A stretch of 64,000 bases of DNA from Legionellaceae bacterium (lineage in GTDB: Bacteria > Pseudomonadota > Gammaproteobacteria > Legionellales > Legionellaceae): positions 1 through 64,000 of the forward strand of contig JASBUC010000041.1 of NCBI GenBank assembly GCA_030148065.1. The letters are read 5' to 3'. The translations under genes and the position numbers were made by a program. Shown in pieces: positions 8,591 through 18,143 of the stretch. Numbering within the stretch: the first letter of the stretch is position 1; each line of letters opens with the position of its first letter. The notes beneath the pieces were generated by a model that searched no databases, was not told the origin of the DNA, and saw only the letters and a list, made by a program, of their open reading frames with translations.

Positions 8591-11500
8591 GTGTTTACAA
8601 CCAAAAAAAGCGGCTCTACGGTGTTTGAGCGCTTCCGAACACCCTTTACTATCCGTTTTCCCTCACAGGAAAAGCAAGAACAAGGCCTTGATAACTTAAA
8701 CTCTGACACTGATTCTACTAGCAGTGGGCGAAGAAGCCCAGAGTTAGATGAGCGTTTTTCGGAGGCTTCAAATGATGAACTACATGAGCAAGGCCTAGTG
8801 GTCTCTCATTTGTCCAGACCATTAAGTACAAGGCGAGCAAGTAGTATCAAACTTCGTTCAAGCTTACGGTTAAACGATGGGATCACCCCCACAGAAGAAA
8901 CCTTAAAAAATGCAGGAATTGAACTAACTCCTGAAATTTTAGAAAAACTTGCTGGTAACCCAACTGATAAAGAAGAACCTCTGGCAGAAAGACGCCAAAC
9001 CGTACTAGAACTACGTGATGAAATCTTAGAAGAAGTGGAACAAACGCATCAAATAGATGAAATAGCGGTAGAAGCGGGCAATGTCTTTAATTTGATGAGT
9101 GATTACCTATACCATCAAAAAATGATGATCCCAGCGGCAAGAAATGCTGATTGGCAGCTTGATGTTTCTGAAAATCCACAATGTCCGAATGATCCTAGCA
9201 AAGCACTCTTTACCATTCACTTAGATGAAGACATTCAAGAAGCACTTGTCAATAATGCCCTTAATGGCAGACGACTTACTCGAGATGAAAAAAAAATACT
9301 TATAAAACAAAATGCCTCCATTCTCGCCCAAAACATCTGTGAGTTTTTTAGTGGAAACATTGACTATGATACTAACGGGAACCCCCAACTCAATTTCCCA
9401 CAGAACGTTCGCGATAATTCGTTTAGCAAACCTTACATTGAGCTTGCAGAACGGCTACTCGATGAAAAACAATTGGGCAGTAGCTTAAAAGAGGTCCGAA
9501 AAGAAATAAAGGCCATCGATCGTAAAAATAGAAACGCTTATGAGCTTAAAGAATTTTTAAACAGTGACGAGGTACTAGCGCTGATACAAGCGGTAAATAG
9601 AGACTTAGAAAACCCAGAAGAAGCAAACAACCAAGCATTGATTGACTATCTCACAAAAGAGTTTAATGAACAACATGATCATGTTTGGTTCTATGAGCAG
9701 ATAAAGCAAGTCAACAATCACCTTTATAATCAACAGGGCGTGATCTGTGCTGAAATAAATATCCTTAACGAAATTCCGCTTATTGAAGCACAAAAAATTG
9801 CTAAGGACCATCGTGAAAATCAAGTGATATTTCTATTGAGGGCACTACGTGAGGAACCAAAAGAAGCAAGTAGGCTGAATCGAATCTACAAACTCTTTGC
9901 CAAAGAGAAAAGTACTACACCATTATCAATGGAAGAGATAGAGCAGCTAAGACAGCAAGACTATGATGAAAAGCACAAGCAGTTATCTGAAAAAAATACC
10001 CATAATAGAAGTTTAAGAAAACTGAGTGATATTATCATCCAGAGTTTTAAGGAGCTCACTGCCAAGGGTGTTTTAAGAGACAATGACAACTTACGAAAAA
10101 ACATTCTAAAGAGCTATCATCAAATTTTTCCCCAGGGCGAATCTCTTGATTTTAACGCACTTACCAATCTAATCAATTGGCCTGGATCACAAGAACATCG
10201 TCAGTATCTTATGTCGCTGTTTGACCGACTTCAGACAAGTTCTGATCTTTTGGAATTAGAACACTCTTTAAAAGAACTGTGCTTCTTTGCCAATCAACCT
10301 ACCATTTTGAACTCCTTACAAAAATTCGGCCTCTCGTTATTAAATGACGAACTCGAAGGGTTTCTAGGTGAGCTAAATGTTTCTGAAAAATCGTTTGATG
10401 AGATAGTCGGCCTCTCAAACCGAGTATGGGAACTTACAGATTATGAGCCCTCAAGTCGAAATAATTTAACCAGTCTAAAATTAAAGTTTGACTTGGTCTG
10501 TCAAGACTCAGTCTTGCAAGAAGAGTCCAAAATATTTTTAGACGGCTTGAAACATAAATTACTAGAGACCATAGGTGATACAAAGAAAAGCGCTCATGAA
10601 GTACAAAGACTTCACCAGCATCTATCCACCGTTTTTGGCCGAGAAACAAGCAACCTTGCCCATCTTTTATTTCATAGGCAGAACAGTGTTGAAGCATTAG
10701 AAGAGGTCTTCATGACACTGATAAGAGATATTGCTCTAGAATTGCATCCAGCGATTGAAAAAGGTAATTTAAAAGTATTAGAAGATAATGCGCAAAAACG
10801 GTTTGATGAGTGCTTGGAAACATCACTCCTTGACGAGGATGAGTCTCTGCAAACACTTAAAGTCTCACTAGAAATAGCATTGCAAAACTTCTATGTTATT
10901 CCTTATTCATCCATTTCACCCTTGTATAATAGTGAAAAAGTATCACTTTCTTACCAAGACTATTGCCCAAAGGAATTTGAATTTAGTGATCAACGTTTTA
11001 AAAAAACCATGGTTTTTCTTGAGTCGGTTGCCAAAGAATTTATCATTCTTGCTTCAACAAGACAAATTCCAAATGATTCTGACCTGTCTCATTGGACACT
11101 AAATAGCGAAGATGAAAGAGCTTCATACAAAGGCGACTGTAACTATTATTCAGAAGAGGAACTTTCACCAAGAGAGTTTTACACCATGAGTTTTCAGCAT
11201 TTTCGTGGTCTAATTAGTGGCTTTATTGAAGAAGCATTAAGTACTGATGTTTCTCTAGAGCCATTGATGCGCTTTCTTAACTCTGGAGAACTATCCCTAA
11301 GCGAAGTGGTCACTGAGATCACATTTGAAAGACTTATCTGCTCATCGAGTCAATATGATCTATTGAAAACATTAGCTGTTGAAGCCATAGATGTTGATGA
11401 GATTGCCAAAAAAATCATCCGAGACACCGATGCAGATGAACTTAGCCAAAACTTCTTTGATCTCGCTCTAAAGAAATCCTACATTGACGCGTTCTTTGAG

Positions 11501-12958
11501 CACGCAAAATCAACCCCCGTGATTCGTGAAAAACTCTCTTTGTTACAAGAGTTAGGGTTTGAAGTAAACAGTGATGCGTTTAAGCACTACCTTCATCGGA
11601 AACAGAATGACAACATTTCTGAAGAATCATTAGAGACCGCTCTCTCTGTCATTACCACCCCTATGGAAAACTTAAAAAATGCTGGCTTTGATTTAACTAG
11701 CGACCCATTTAAACAGTTTATGTTAAATTTTCATCAAAGCTCTTTAACACATTCAACTCATCTAGAGGACAAATTACAAACACTCTCCGATGCCTGCTCT
11801 CTTTACCTAGGAAATCATGATGGTTTTTTTTGGAATAAAAAAATTGAAGATCTGGACTTACAAGGCCTTTCTCTTGATGGTCAAGATATTAGAGAACTAG
11901 TCACTACCATTAAAGTAGGGTTGCTACAACGTTGCATTGACTACCTAGAAAGCAATAGCACTGAAAGTATTGATGACTATTTAATGAAGTCATTTACTGA
12001 AGAAATTAGCAACATTCCTGAGCCGACTTCAGCCATAATGGAACTTGGAAGCTTACGAAGAAAACTTAATCAGCCAAAGCATTCGAAAAAGGAAGGCTAT
12101 GTGAAGGCAGCCAAAGACTTTGATAGAGTAACGAGCTACCTACTTGATATTTCAGATCCTATCGAGCGAAACAAAGCTGTGTTTAATGGATCTGATAACT
12201 CGATTAAGCTTCAGAAGTTTTTAAAAGAGAATAAAAATTTATTCTATAATCGCTATAAACGCATAAAACTTTTGAACCCTTTGTATAAGCCATCCCCCAG
12301 CCTTTTAGAAAAGGTTGGTCTAAAAAAAACCAAGCAAGAACCCTCTGCTAGTGAATTACGTGTTGCCAAAAAAAATGAGGCGTTAAACAAGGCCCTAGAT
12401 GCTATTGAGCTTATTGAACCGGATGATCTCACAGACACAGCCAGTCTTGAGGCCCTGTCAGATGATAAGTCTCTAGACTCCAGCGATTCATTGATAAGCA
12501 GTAACCTTAAGAGCTTGATTGGTAAATTTGCCAATGCCGTTTTTAACTTTAGTGCCAGTGAGCAGAATCCAAATAATCAAGACATTATCAATATGAGTGA
12601 TTTTAGAAACATTCAAGCGCATTTAAAAATGATTGATATTGAGATGAATGATGATGGCTTTCGCTGCTTGCAAAACTCTTTTTTACCAGAGATGTCCTAC
12701 GAACAGTTTATTAGCGCCCTTAGTCAAGCAGTTGAAGTGCTATCAGATCTTCATGAGCCAATATGTCAATACTTTAGGAAAGAGCCAGAGAATAAACAGG
12801 AAAACGCTTCTCGCCTAATTAGTCTTGTGTTTGATGCGGCAACCGCTGGCACAAATGAGATAGATCTTAGCATGATTGTTACCAATCACTTACATAGAGA
12901 GGAACTAGTAACCAATATAGAAAATCAGGAAAAAGGCTCGCCCTCTTTAAAACAGTGA
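8591..12958 (+). CDS. very large protein of unknown function (1455 aa)
   Basis: No family recognised. The first ~95 residues are polar and Ser/Arg-rich (for example SSGRRSPELDERF and STRRASSIKLRSSLRL). The rest is long, acidic, mostly helical sequence without membrane segments. Two related phrases, LKNAGIELTPEILEKL (about residue 105) and LKNAGFDLTSDPF (about 1030), suggest at least one internal duplication. The C-terminus (HREELVTNIENQEKGSPSLKQ, about the last 20) has clustered glutamates before a polar tail, like the E-block signal described for Dot/Icm effectors. The start is GTG, supported by AAGGG upstream. It is AT-richer in codon use than the housekeeping genes. Effector status is inference. 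Confidence 0.75.
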   Translation: MFTTKKSGSTVFERFRTPFTIRFPSQEKQEQGLDNLNSDTDSTSSGRRSPELDERFSEASNDELHEQGLVVSHLSRPLSTRRASSIKLRSSLRLNDGITPTEETLKNAGIELTPEILEKLAGNPTDKEEPLAERRQTVLELRDEILEEVEQTHQIDEIAVEAGNVFNLMSDYLYHQKMMIPAARNADWQLDVSENPQCPNDPSKALFTIHLDEDIQEALVNNALNGRRLTRDEKKILIKQNASILAQNICEFFSGNIDYDTNGNPQLNFPQNVRDNSFSKPYIELAERLLDEKQLGSSLKEVRKEIKAIDRKNRNAYELKEFLNSDEVLALIQAVNRDLENPEEANNQALIDYLTKEFNEQHDHVWFYEQIKQVNNHLYNQQGVICAEINILNEIPLIEAQKIAKDHRENQVIFLLRALREEPKEASRLNRIYKLFAKEKSTTPLSMEEIEQLRQQDYDEKHKQLSEKNTHNRSLRKLSDIIIQSFKELTAKGVLRDNDNLRKNILKSYHQIFPQGESLDFNALTNLINWPGSQEHRQYLMSLFDRLQTSSDLLELEHSLKELCFFANQPTILNSLQKFGLSLLNDELEGFLGELNVSEKSFDEIVGLSNRVWELTDYEPSSRNNLTSLKLKFDLVCQDSVLQEESKIFLDGLKHKLLETIGDTKKSAHEVQRLHQHLSTVFGRETSNLAHLLFHRQNSVEALEEVFMTLIRDIALELHPAIEKGNLKVLEDNAQKRFDECLETSLLDEDESLQTLKVSLEIALQNFYVIPYSSISPLYNSEKVSLSYQDYCPKEFEFSDQRFKKTMVFLESVAKEFIILASTRQIPNDSDLSHWTLNSEDERASYKGDCNYYSEEELSPREFYTMSFQHFRGLISGFIEEALSTDVSLEPLMRFLNSGELSLSEVVTEITFERLICSSSQYDLLKTLAVEAIDVDEIAKKIIRDTDADELSQNFFDLALKKSYIDAFFEHAKSTPVIREKLSLLQELGFEVNSDAFKHYLHRKQNDNISEESLETALSVITTPMENLKNAGFDLTSDPFKQFMLNFHQSSLTHSTHLEDKLQTLSDACSLYLGNHDGFFWNKKIEDLDLQGLSLDGQDIRELVTTIKVGLLQRCIDYLESNSTESIDDYLMKSFTEEISNIPEPTSAIMELGSLRRKLNQPKHSKKEGYVKAAKDFDRVTSYLLDISDPIERNKAVFNGSDNSIKLQKFLKENKNLFYNRYKRIKLLNPLYKPSPSLLEKVGLKKTKQEPSASELRVAKKNEALNKALDAIELIEPDDLTDTASLEALSDDKSLDSSDSLISSNLKSLIGKFANAVFNFSASEQNPNNQDIINMSDFRNIQAHLKMIDIEMNDDGFRCLQNSFLPEMSYEQFISALSQAVEVLSDLHEPICQYFRKEPENKQENASRLISLVFDAATAGTNEIDLSMIVTNHLHREELVTNIENQEKGSPSLKQ

Positions 12959-12992
12959 GAACAAATGCGAGAATTGAAGAAATCTTATAGAA

Positions 12993-12998
12993 TATAAT
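12993..12998 (+). promoter_or_regulatory. -10 box before the glycosyltransferase
   Basis: TATAAT lies eight bases before the GTG at 13007. If used, the transcript would be almost leaderless. No good -35 was seen. Confidence 0.3.
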
Positions 12999-13006
12999 AT
13001 ATCCCC

Positions 13007-13702
13007 GTGATTAGTGTTATTGTCTCGCTGTTTAATGAATCCTGTAACCCGTATTTTTATAAAATCATTTCATGCTTTAAATCGGATACTTTTTTTGATT
13101 TGATATTAGTCGATGGCGGCTCAACTGATCAGACTCTAAGCTTCTTAGAGAAAGAAGGCTTGTCTTTTTATCAACTGCCTGACTCAACCAGAGCCGCTAG
13201 ATTAAATCTCGGTCTGCAAAAAGCATGTTCAGAGTTTATCTTATTGCATCACCCTCGATCACTCATTTCACCCCTTGGTCTAAAGCACATAAAGTCACAC
13301 TACCGACACTATGATTGGGCCGCCTTTACTCATGCCTTCGATCATCCTCATTTTTTCCTAAAATTTGTCTCGTGGTACTCAAATAGAGTAAGAGTGGAGA
13401 AAAAAAACATCACTTACTTAGATCATTGTATTTTTTTCAATAAAAAGCATTTAGAGCACCCCATTCCAGATATTGAGATATTTGAAGACACAGAACTCTC
13501 ATATCAACTGCAAGCTAAGGCTTGCGCAAAACTGCTCACTTTTACTGCCACCACCTCTGCCATTCGATTTCTAGAGCGCGGCATTTTCAAGCAATTTCTA
13601 TTAAATCAATTTATCAAGCTTTTGCATGCTAGAGGTGTTAATGCAGAACGTATCAATCGTCTTTATGAGAAACGTCTAAATTTGAATCAAATGAATGATT
13701 GA
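13007..13702 (+). CDS. family 2 glycosyltransferase (231 aa)
   Basis: MISVIVSLFNES, ILVDGGSTDQTLSFL and STRAARLNLGLQKA follow the GT-A fold of family GT2, closest in layout to the TIGR04283 subgroup (DGGSTDxT, then RAxQMNxG). In that subgroup the next motif is normally LHADT; here it reads LLHHPRS, so the usual acidic nucleotide/metal site is changed. IFEDTELSYQL supplies an ED pair later on. It likely transfers a sugar from a nucleotide donor, but acceptor and activity are uncertain. The GTG start has no good ribosome site and sits just after a TATAAT, so it may be leaderless. It lies 48 bases after the 1455-aa gene. Confidence 0.75.
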   Translation: MISVIVSLFNESCNPYFYKIISCFKSDTFFDLILVDGGSTDQTLSFLEKEGLSFYQLPDSTRAARLNLGLQKACSEFILLHHPRSLISPLGLKHIKSHYRHYDWAAFTHAFDHPHFFLKFVSWYSNRVRVEKKNITYLDHCIFFNKKHLEHPIPDIEIFEDTELSYQLQAKACAKLLTFTATTSAIRFLERGIFKQFLLNQFIKLLHARGVNAERINRLYEKRLNLNQMND

Positions 13703-13748
13703 CACAAAACGTTGCAAAATGCATTTTAGAGTATCACGGGAATATAGA

Positions 13749-15548
13749 TTATTTTTTATTCAATAGCGAGTGGAAATCAGAAAATTTAATTGGTTTTGAA
13801 AAAAAGTAGCCTTGGCCAAAGGCGCACTTTTGCTCGACTAAAAAGTTCAGTTGATCATCTGTTTCAATGCCTTCTGCAATCAATTTTAAATTCATGCTTT
13901 TAGCAAGATCGAGTATTGAAACTATCATTTTAATGCTCTTTTCATTCTGAGGAATGTCCATAATAAAAGAGCGATCAATTTTTAAAGTGGAGATGGATAG
14001 TTGATGAAGACGACGTAGGGAAGAATATCCTGTACCAAAATCATCAATGCTAAGCTTTATTCCCATGCTATTTAACTGTTGAATGATGCCTTCATAATGA
14101 AATGAATCTTTACTTATCACCGTCTCTGTAATTTCCATTTCGATCATTTCTCCAGAGATGTTCTTATCTTTTAAAACGTCGGCAACAAATGAAACAAACT
14201 CCTTATCATAAAACTGAACCATCGACACATTAACCGAAAATGTTAAAGAAGACTGTGAACTTTTAGGAAGTTTAGAAATGGTCTTAATGACCTCTTTCAA
14301 GACCCATTTGCCAAGAGGGATTATTAATCCAGAGCTCTCTGCAATGGGAATAAATTCGTCTGGCATCACTTCGCCAAGGCTTTTATGGTGCCATCGACAA
14401 AGCGCTTCAGCTCCGACAATCTGTTGTGTGCTTAATTGATAGATGGGTTGATAAAGAACATAGAATTCACCATCTTCAATACCCCGTTTCATGGTTGATT
14501 CAATTAGCAAGTTCCTTTGATAAGAGTCCTCACTCTCAAAGCGATAGAAATGAAAGTTGTGTTTACCAAAACTCTTAGCCTTGTACATCGCCTGATCGGC
14601 ATTTTTACAAAGATCATCTGCATTCATACCACCATCTGGAAAAATAACAATGCCAATGCTAATACCAACTTTAAGCGATAAATGATTAATAATGAGAGGC
14701 TGATCAAATGCTTTAATTAATCTTTTTACAATGTTGGTAATCACCGAAGGATCTGAGACTTCACTCAAAATGACTGAGAACTCATCCCCGCCTAAACGTG
14801 CCAATAGAAAATTATCACTATTGGGTAAACAATAGTCACTGCTACGAAGCACTTCACGCATACGAAAACTAACAATCTTTAATAACTCATCGCCAACATC
14901 ATGACCATGATTATCATTGACTACCTTAAAGTCATCTAGATCCATGTATAAAAGGGTAAATTGGGTGTGATTTTGCTGAGCAACATGAATGCTTTGCTTC
15001 AATACTTCATTAAAGCTTAGTCGATTAAATAGGCCCGTTAGGTCATCTCTTTTTGCAAGCATTTGTAATTGAAGATTGTCTTGGGAAAGATTATTTTGCA
15101 GTTGGTTTAAGTTGTTAATCTGTTTTTTTAATATTTGGCTTTGAAAGTAATAGTCTAAATACATAGATACCTTACTTACCAAGACAACAGGGTCCACTGG
15201 TTTAACAATGTAGTCTACTGCTCCAATTTTATGACCTTGCCGTATGTGCTCTTGTTCTTTACTAAAGGCAGTAACAAAAACCAAAGGAATGTCGGCTGTG
15301 CGCTTGTGCATTTTCAAAAGACTTGCCACCTCAAAACCATCCATGCCAGGCATCTGTACGTCTAATAAAATAAGGGCAAAATATTGCTCTGTAACCATTC
15401 GCAAAGCCTCTTCTCCACTGGCTGCCTCATAAAGATTGCAATCTAGATCTTCTAATATTTCAACGAAGGCAAATCTATTCTTTTCATTATCATCAACAAT
15501 AAGAACATTAGGTCGAATAAGATTATCTTGCTGATTATCTTTTTCCAT
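13749..15548 (-). CDS. response regulator with GGDEF and EAL domains (599 aa)
   Basis: The receiver domain is at about residues 10-135 (NVLIVDDNEKN, phosphoacceptor in LILLDVQMPGMDG, KPVD lysine). The GGDEF domain is at about 165-330 and the EAL domain at about 340-595. Both signatures are intact: RLGGDEF and EALCRW; MEITE, IDDFGTGYSS, LKID, AEGIE and FGQGYFF supply the phosphodiesterase residues. It may make and break cyclic di-GMP under phosphorylation control. Oddity: the RxxD inhibitory site (RSSD) is separated from ARLGGDEF by some nine extra residues. I chose ATG 15548 over a longer frame because GGAGAGG precedes it and it overlaps the previous gene by only 14 bases. It is the last gene of the operon. 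Confidence 0.92.
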   Translation of the reverse strand: MEKDNQQDNLIRPNVLIVDDNEKNRFAFVEILEDLDCNLYEAASGEEALRMVTEQYFALILLDVQMPGMDGFEVASLLKMHKRTADIPLVFVTAFSKEQEHIRQGHKIGAVDYIVKPVDPVVLVSKVSMYLDYYFQSQILKKQINNLNQLQNNLSQDNLQLQMLAKRDDLTGLFNRLSFNEVLKQSIHVAQQNHTQFTLLYMDLDDFKVVNDNHGHDVGDELLKIVSFRMREVLRSSDYCLPNSDNFLLARLGGDEFSVILSEVSDPSVITNIVKRLIKAFDQPLIINHLSLKVGISIGIVIFPDGGMNADDLCKNADQAMYKAKSFGKHNFHFYRFESEDSYQRNLLIESTMKRGIEDGEFYVLYQPIYQLSTQQIVGAEALCRWHHKSLGEVMPDEFIPIAESSGLIIPLGKWVLKEVIKTISKLPKSSQSSLTFSVNVSMVQFYDKEFVSFVADVLKDKNISGEMIEMEITETVISKDSFHYEGIIQQLNSMGIKLSIDDFGTGYSSLRRLHQLSISTLKIDRSFIMDIPQNEKSIKMIVSILDLAKSMNLKLIAEGIETDDQLNFLVEQKCAFGQGYFFSKPIKFSDFHSLLNKK

Positions 15549-17316
15549 TGTGCCTCTCCAAGCGCTCTGTGACCTTCTCTGCCAACTCTGGACTAGATAA
15601 ATAAAGTCCTTGCCCAAAAGAGCATTTGTTCTCAACTAAAAAATCCAACTGCTCCTTGCTCTCAATACCCTCAGCTATGATTTTAAATCCCAAATTTTTA
15701 CCTAACGATAGAATGGTTTTAATAATGAGTTCGCTGTCTTTTTCCTTGCCTAAATTTTTAGTAAAGCCTGCGTCTATTTTTAATGCATAAATAGGATAGT
15801 CTCTCAAACTAATCAAGGATGAGTAGCCAGTGCCAAAATCATCCAAAATTAACTGACACCCTAACTCTTCAATTTTTTTTATTAAGGGTGCTGATCTATT
15901 AATTGCTTTTTGAAAAATATTTTCACTAACTTCGAACATAACATGTTCAGAACACAACCCCTCATCATGGAGATGTTGTTCAATTTTTTTGTGTAGAATA
16001 TCACTTTTTATTTCACTTAGGGAAAGATTAACGGCATAAAATAAATCATGAAACCCAAGTTTAACCCAGTGGTTAATCTGATGGTGGCTTTTTTCAAAAA
16101 TCCACTCACTGATGGTTTCCATGACACCAATCTCTTCAGCAATTTTCAAAAAATCACTAGGATTTAGAGAACCTAAATCTTTGTGTGTCCATCGAACCAG
16201 TACTTCTATGCCAACAGGATTGCGGCTTTTTAGATCATAAACAACCTGATAAACTAAATGATAATCCTCATCACAAACAGACTCTCTTAAAGCATTTTCA
16301 ATCATTTTTCTGTGGCTGTGTCTAGTTTGTAGCTCTTGTGAAAAATAGCAAATTTTGTTTTTCCCAAGCTCCTTCGAACGATACATGGCAATATCGGCCT
16401 TGCTCATTATTTCATCTGCGTCATCGGAAGCATAAGGAAAACAAGCAATGCCAATGCTAAAAGAGGTATAAATTCTATGATTGTTAATCTCGATTGGTTT
16501 TTCAACTGATCGCTTTATTTTCTCAGCTATTTTTCCTGCATCCTCATAATGCCTGATTTGTGTAATAAGAATCGCAAACTCATCCCCTCCCATTCTGGCA
16601 ATATGGTCCTCTTTCCGCACATGATTTTTTAATAGTTCTGCAAGGTTCCTTAATAATTTGTCACCTACTTGATGACCGAGGCTATCATTGATTGATTTAA
16701 AATTATCGAGATCTAAAAACATTACAGCAAACTTATCATCACCTCGTCTTTTAGCCGTTTTAAGGCGCTGATTTAAATCATGTTCAAATTGATATCGGTT
16801 TGATAAACCTGTCAAGCTATCATGGAGTGCTAAGCGAGAAAGCTCTTGATTTTTTCCTTTTAGCTTGTCCTTTACCACCCGGAGCTCACTTACCGTTTTT
16901 AAAATATCCGTCCGATTTTGTCTGTCAATTTTTAAAAACAACTCAACTTTAGCAACCAGAATATGGGGATCAATCGGTTTAAACATGTAGTCAACAGCAC
17001 CAACTTCATAACCCTTATAGACATGTCGTTGCTCTTTACTAATCGCCGTTACAAAAATAATGGGGATCAATCTTGTTTTTTTGTTTTTTCTCATCAACTT
17101 TGCTGTTTCAAACCCATCCATGATTGGCATTTGCACATCAAGTAAAACTAGCGAAAAATCATGATCAAGCATTAATCTTAAAGCTTTGTCACCAGAGTTT
17201 GCAGTAATTAGTTCAGCATCAACCTCTTCTAGCACCTCTTTCATGGCAATAAGGTTTGCATCCAAATCATCTACGATTAATATTTTCGATTTTTCTCTAA
17301 TAGACCCTTTCTTCAT
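15535..17316 (-). CDS. response regulator with GGDEF and EAL domains (593 aa)
   Basis: Its architecture matches the following gene: receiver (about 10-130; KILIVDDLDAN, LVLLDVQMPIMDG, KPID), GGDEF (about 155-320; RMGGDEF) and EAL (about 330-585). The RxxD inhibitory site (RKED) sits the normal five residues before GGDEF, so product inhibition is expected. The EAL signature reads EVL; the glutamate and the other catalytic positions (VNLS, FEVSE, LDDFGTGYSS, LKID, AEGIE, FGQG) are present, so phosphodiesterase activity remains likely. It starts two bases after cheR and overlaps the next gene. The pair probably arose by duplication within the operon. It is cytoplasmic and likely phosphorylated by the operon's kinase (inference). 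Confidence 0.92.
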   Translation of the reverse strand: MKKGSIREKSKILIVDDLDANLIAMKEVLEEVDAELITANSGDKALRLMLDHDFSLVLLDVQMPIMDGFETAKLMRKNKKTRLIPIIFVTAISKEQRHVYKGYEVGAVDYMFKPIDPHILVAKVELFLKIDRQNRTDILKTVSELRVVKDKLKGKNQELSRLALHDSLTGLSNRYQFEHDLNQRLKTAKRRGDDKFAVMFLDLDNFKSINDSLGHQVGDKLLRNLAELLKNHVRKEDHIARMGGDEFAILITQIRHYEDAGKIAEKIKRSVEKPIEINNHRIYTSFSIGIACFPYASDDADEIMSKADIAMYRSKELGKNKICYFSQELQTRHSHRKMIENALRESVCDEDYHLVYQVVYDLKSRNPVGIEVLVRWTHKDLGSLNPSDFLKIAEEIGVMETISEWIFEKSHHQINHWVKLGFHDLFYAVNLSLSEIKSDILHKKIEQHLHDEGLCSEHVMFEVSENIFQKAINRSAPLIKKIEELGCQLILDDFGTGYSSLISLRDYPIYALKIDAGFTKNLGKEKDSELIIKTILSLGKNLGFKIIAEGIESKEQLDFLVENKCSFGQGLYLSSPELAEKVTERLERHNGKR

Positions 17317-17318
17317 CT

Positions 17319-18143
17319 CTATATTTTCCGATAAATTTTCATATTGCCTTCAAGCTCTTCAAAATCATTTACTACTGATGAAAAGTGTAGGCTTTCTTTA
17401 TGGCCCACACATAAAAAGCCACGATGACACAGGCTATTCTTTAGAAGTGTTAATACGTTGTTCGTCAATTGTTTATTAAAGTAAATCATAACATTTCGGC
17501 ACAACACTAAGTTCATCTCACCAAACTTGCCATCTGTCACCAAGTTATGATTTGCAAAGGTAATCCGCTCTTTTAAAAAATCATGCATTTTGATAGCATT
17601 GTATTTGGCAGTATAGTATTTTGAAAAACCAAATCGTCCACCAAATAAATTATAGTTTTCAATGTATTTTTTGGTGTTTTCTGCAGAATATATCCCTTCT
17701 TTAGCCATTTTTAAGGCTTGATTATTAAAATCTGTAGCATAAAGAGTGGTCCGCTGCAAAAGCCCTTCTTCGTGCAACATAATGGCTAATGAGTAAGTCT
17801 CCTCTCCGGTTGCGCATCCTGCTGACCAAACTTTAATAAACGGATAAGTCTTTAAGATAGGAACCACATCGTTTCTTAGCTGATAATAAAAACCAGGGTC
17901 TCTGAACATTTCGCTAACCGTGATGGATAAGTACTTAAGAAGATCATCAAACATGATTGGATCATGAAAGATGCAATCTGCCAACTGCATATAGGACTCT
18001 AAGTTTTGGCTACTCATGAACGCATTAAAGCGCCTAATAAGAGACGCTTTTGCGTAATCTCTAAAGTCGTAACCGTAGATTTCCTTTATCCCATCTAATA
18101 GAAGATCAACTTCTACGCGTCTTATCTCGTTCCTATCAACCAT
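17319..18143 (-). CDS. cheR: CheR-type protein-glutamate methyltransferase (274 aa)
   Basis: The protein has the CheR two-domain layout: an N-terminal helical domain (1-~75) with KASLIRRF, then a SAM-binding Rossmann domain with VWSAGCATGEETYSLA (about 108-123), YATDFNNQAL and LVLCRNVMIYF. It transfers methyl groups from S-adenosylmethionine to glutamates, classically of chemoreceptors. No receptor or CheB demethylase is nearby; here it is wedged between a sensor kinase and two c-di-GMP proteins. CheR domains associated with hybrid kinases are known, and the role may be modifying that kinase's coiled coil (inference). Its ATG overlaps the kinase stop by one base (TAATG). Confidence 0.92.
   Translation of the reverse strand: MVDRNEIRRVEVDLLLDGIKEIYGYDFRDYAKASLIRRFNAFMSSQNLESYMQLADCIFHDPIMFDDLLKYLSITVSEMFRDPGFYYQLRNDVVPILKTYPFIKVWSAGCATGEETYSLAIMLHEEGLLQRTTLYATDFNNQALKMAKEGIYSAENTKKYIENYNLFGGRFGFSKYYTAKYNAIKMHDFLKERITFANHNLVTDGKFGEMNLVLCRNVMIYFNKQLTNNVLTLLKNSLCHRGFLCVGHKESLHFSSVVNDFEELEGNMKIYRKI

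Noticed and set aside
15549..15635. 29-residue N-terminal extension of the 599-aa GGDEF-EAL protein
   Set aside because: It lies wholly inside the upstream gene; ATG 15548 has a strong ribosome site.
15535..17316. Inactive EAL domain because the motif reads EVL
   Set aside because: All catalytic acids, Asn, Lys and Gln positions are present; only the middle Ala differs, so inactivity is not supported.
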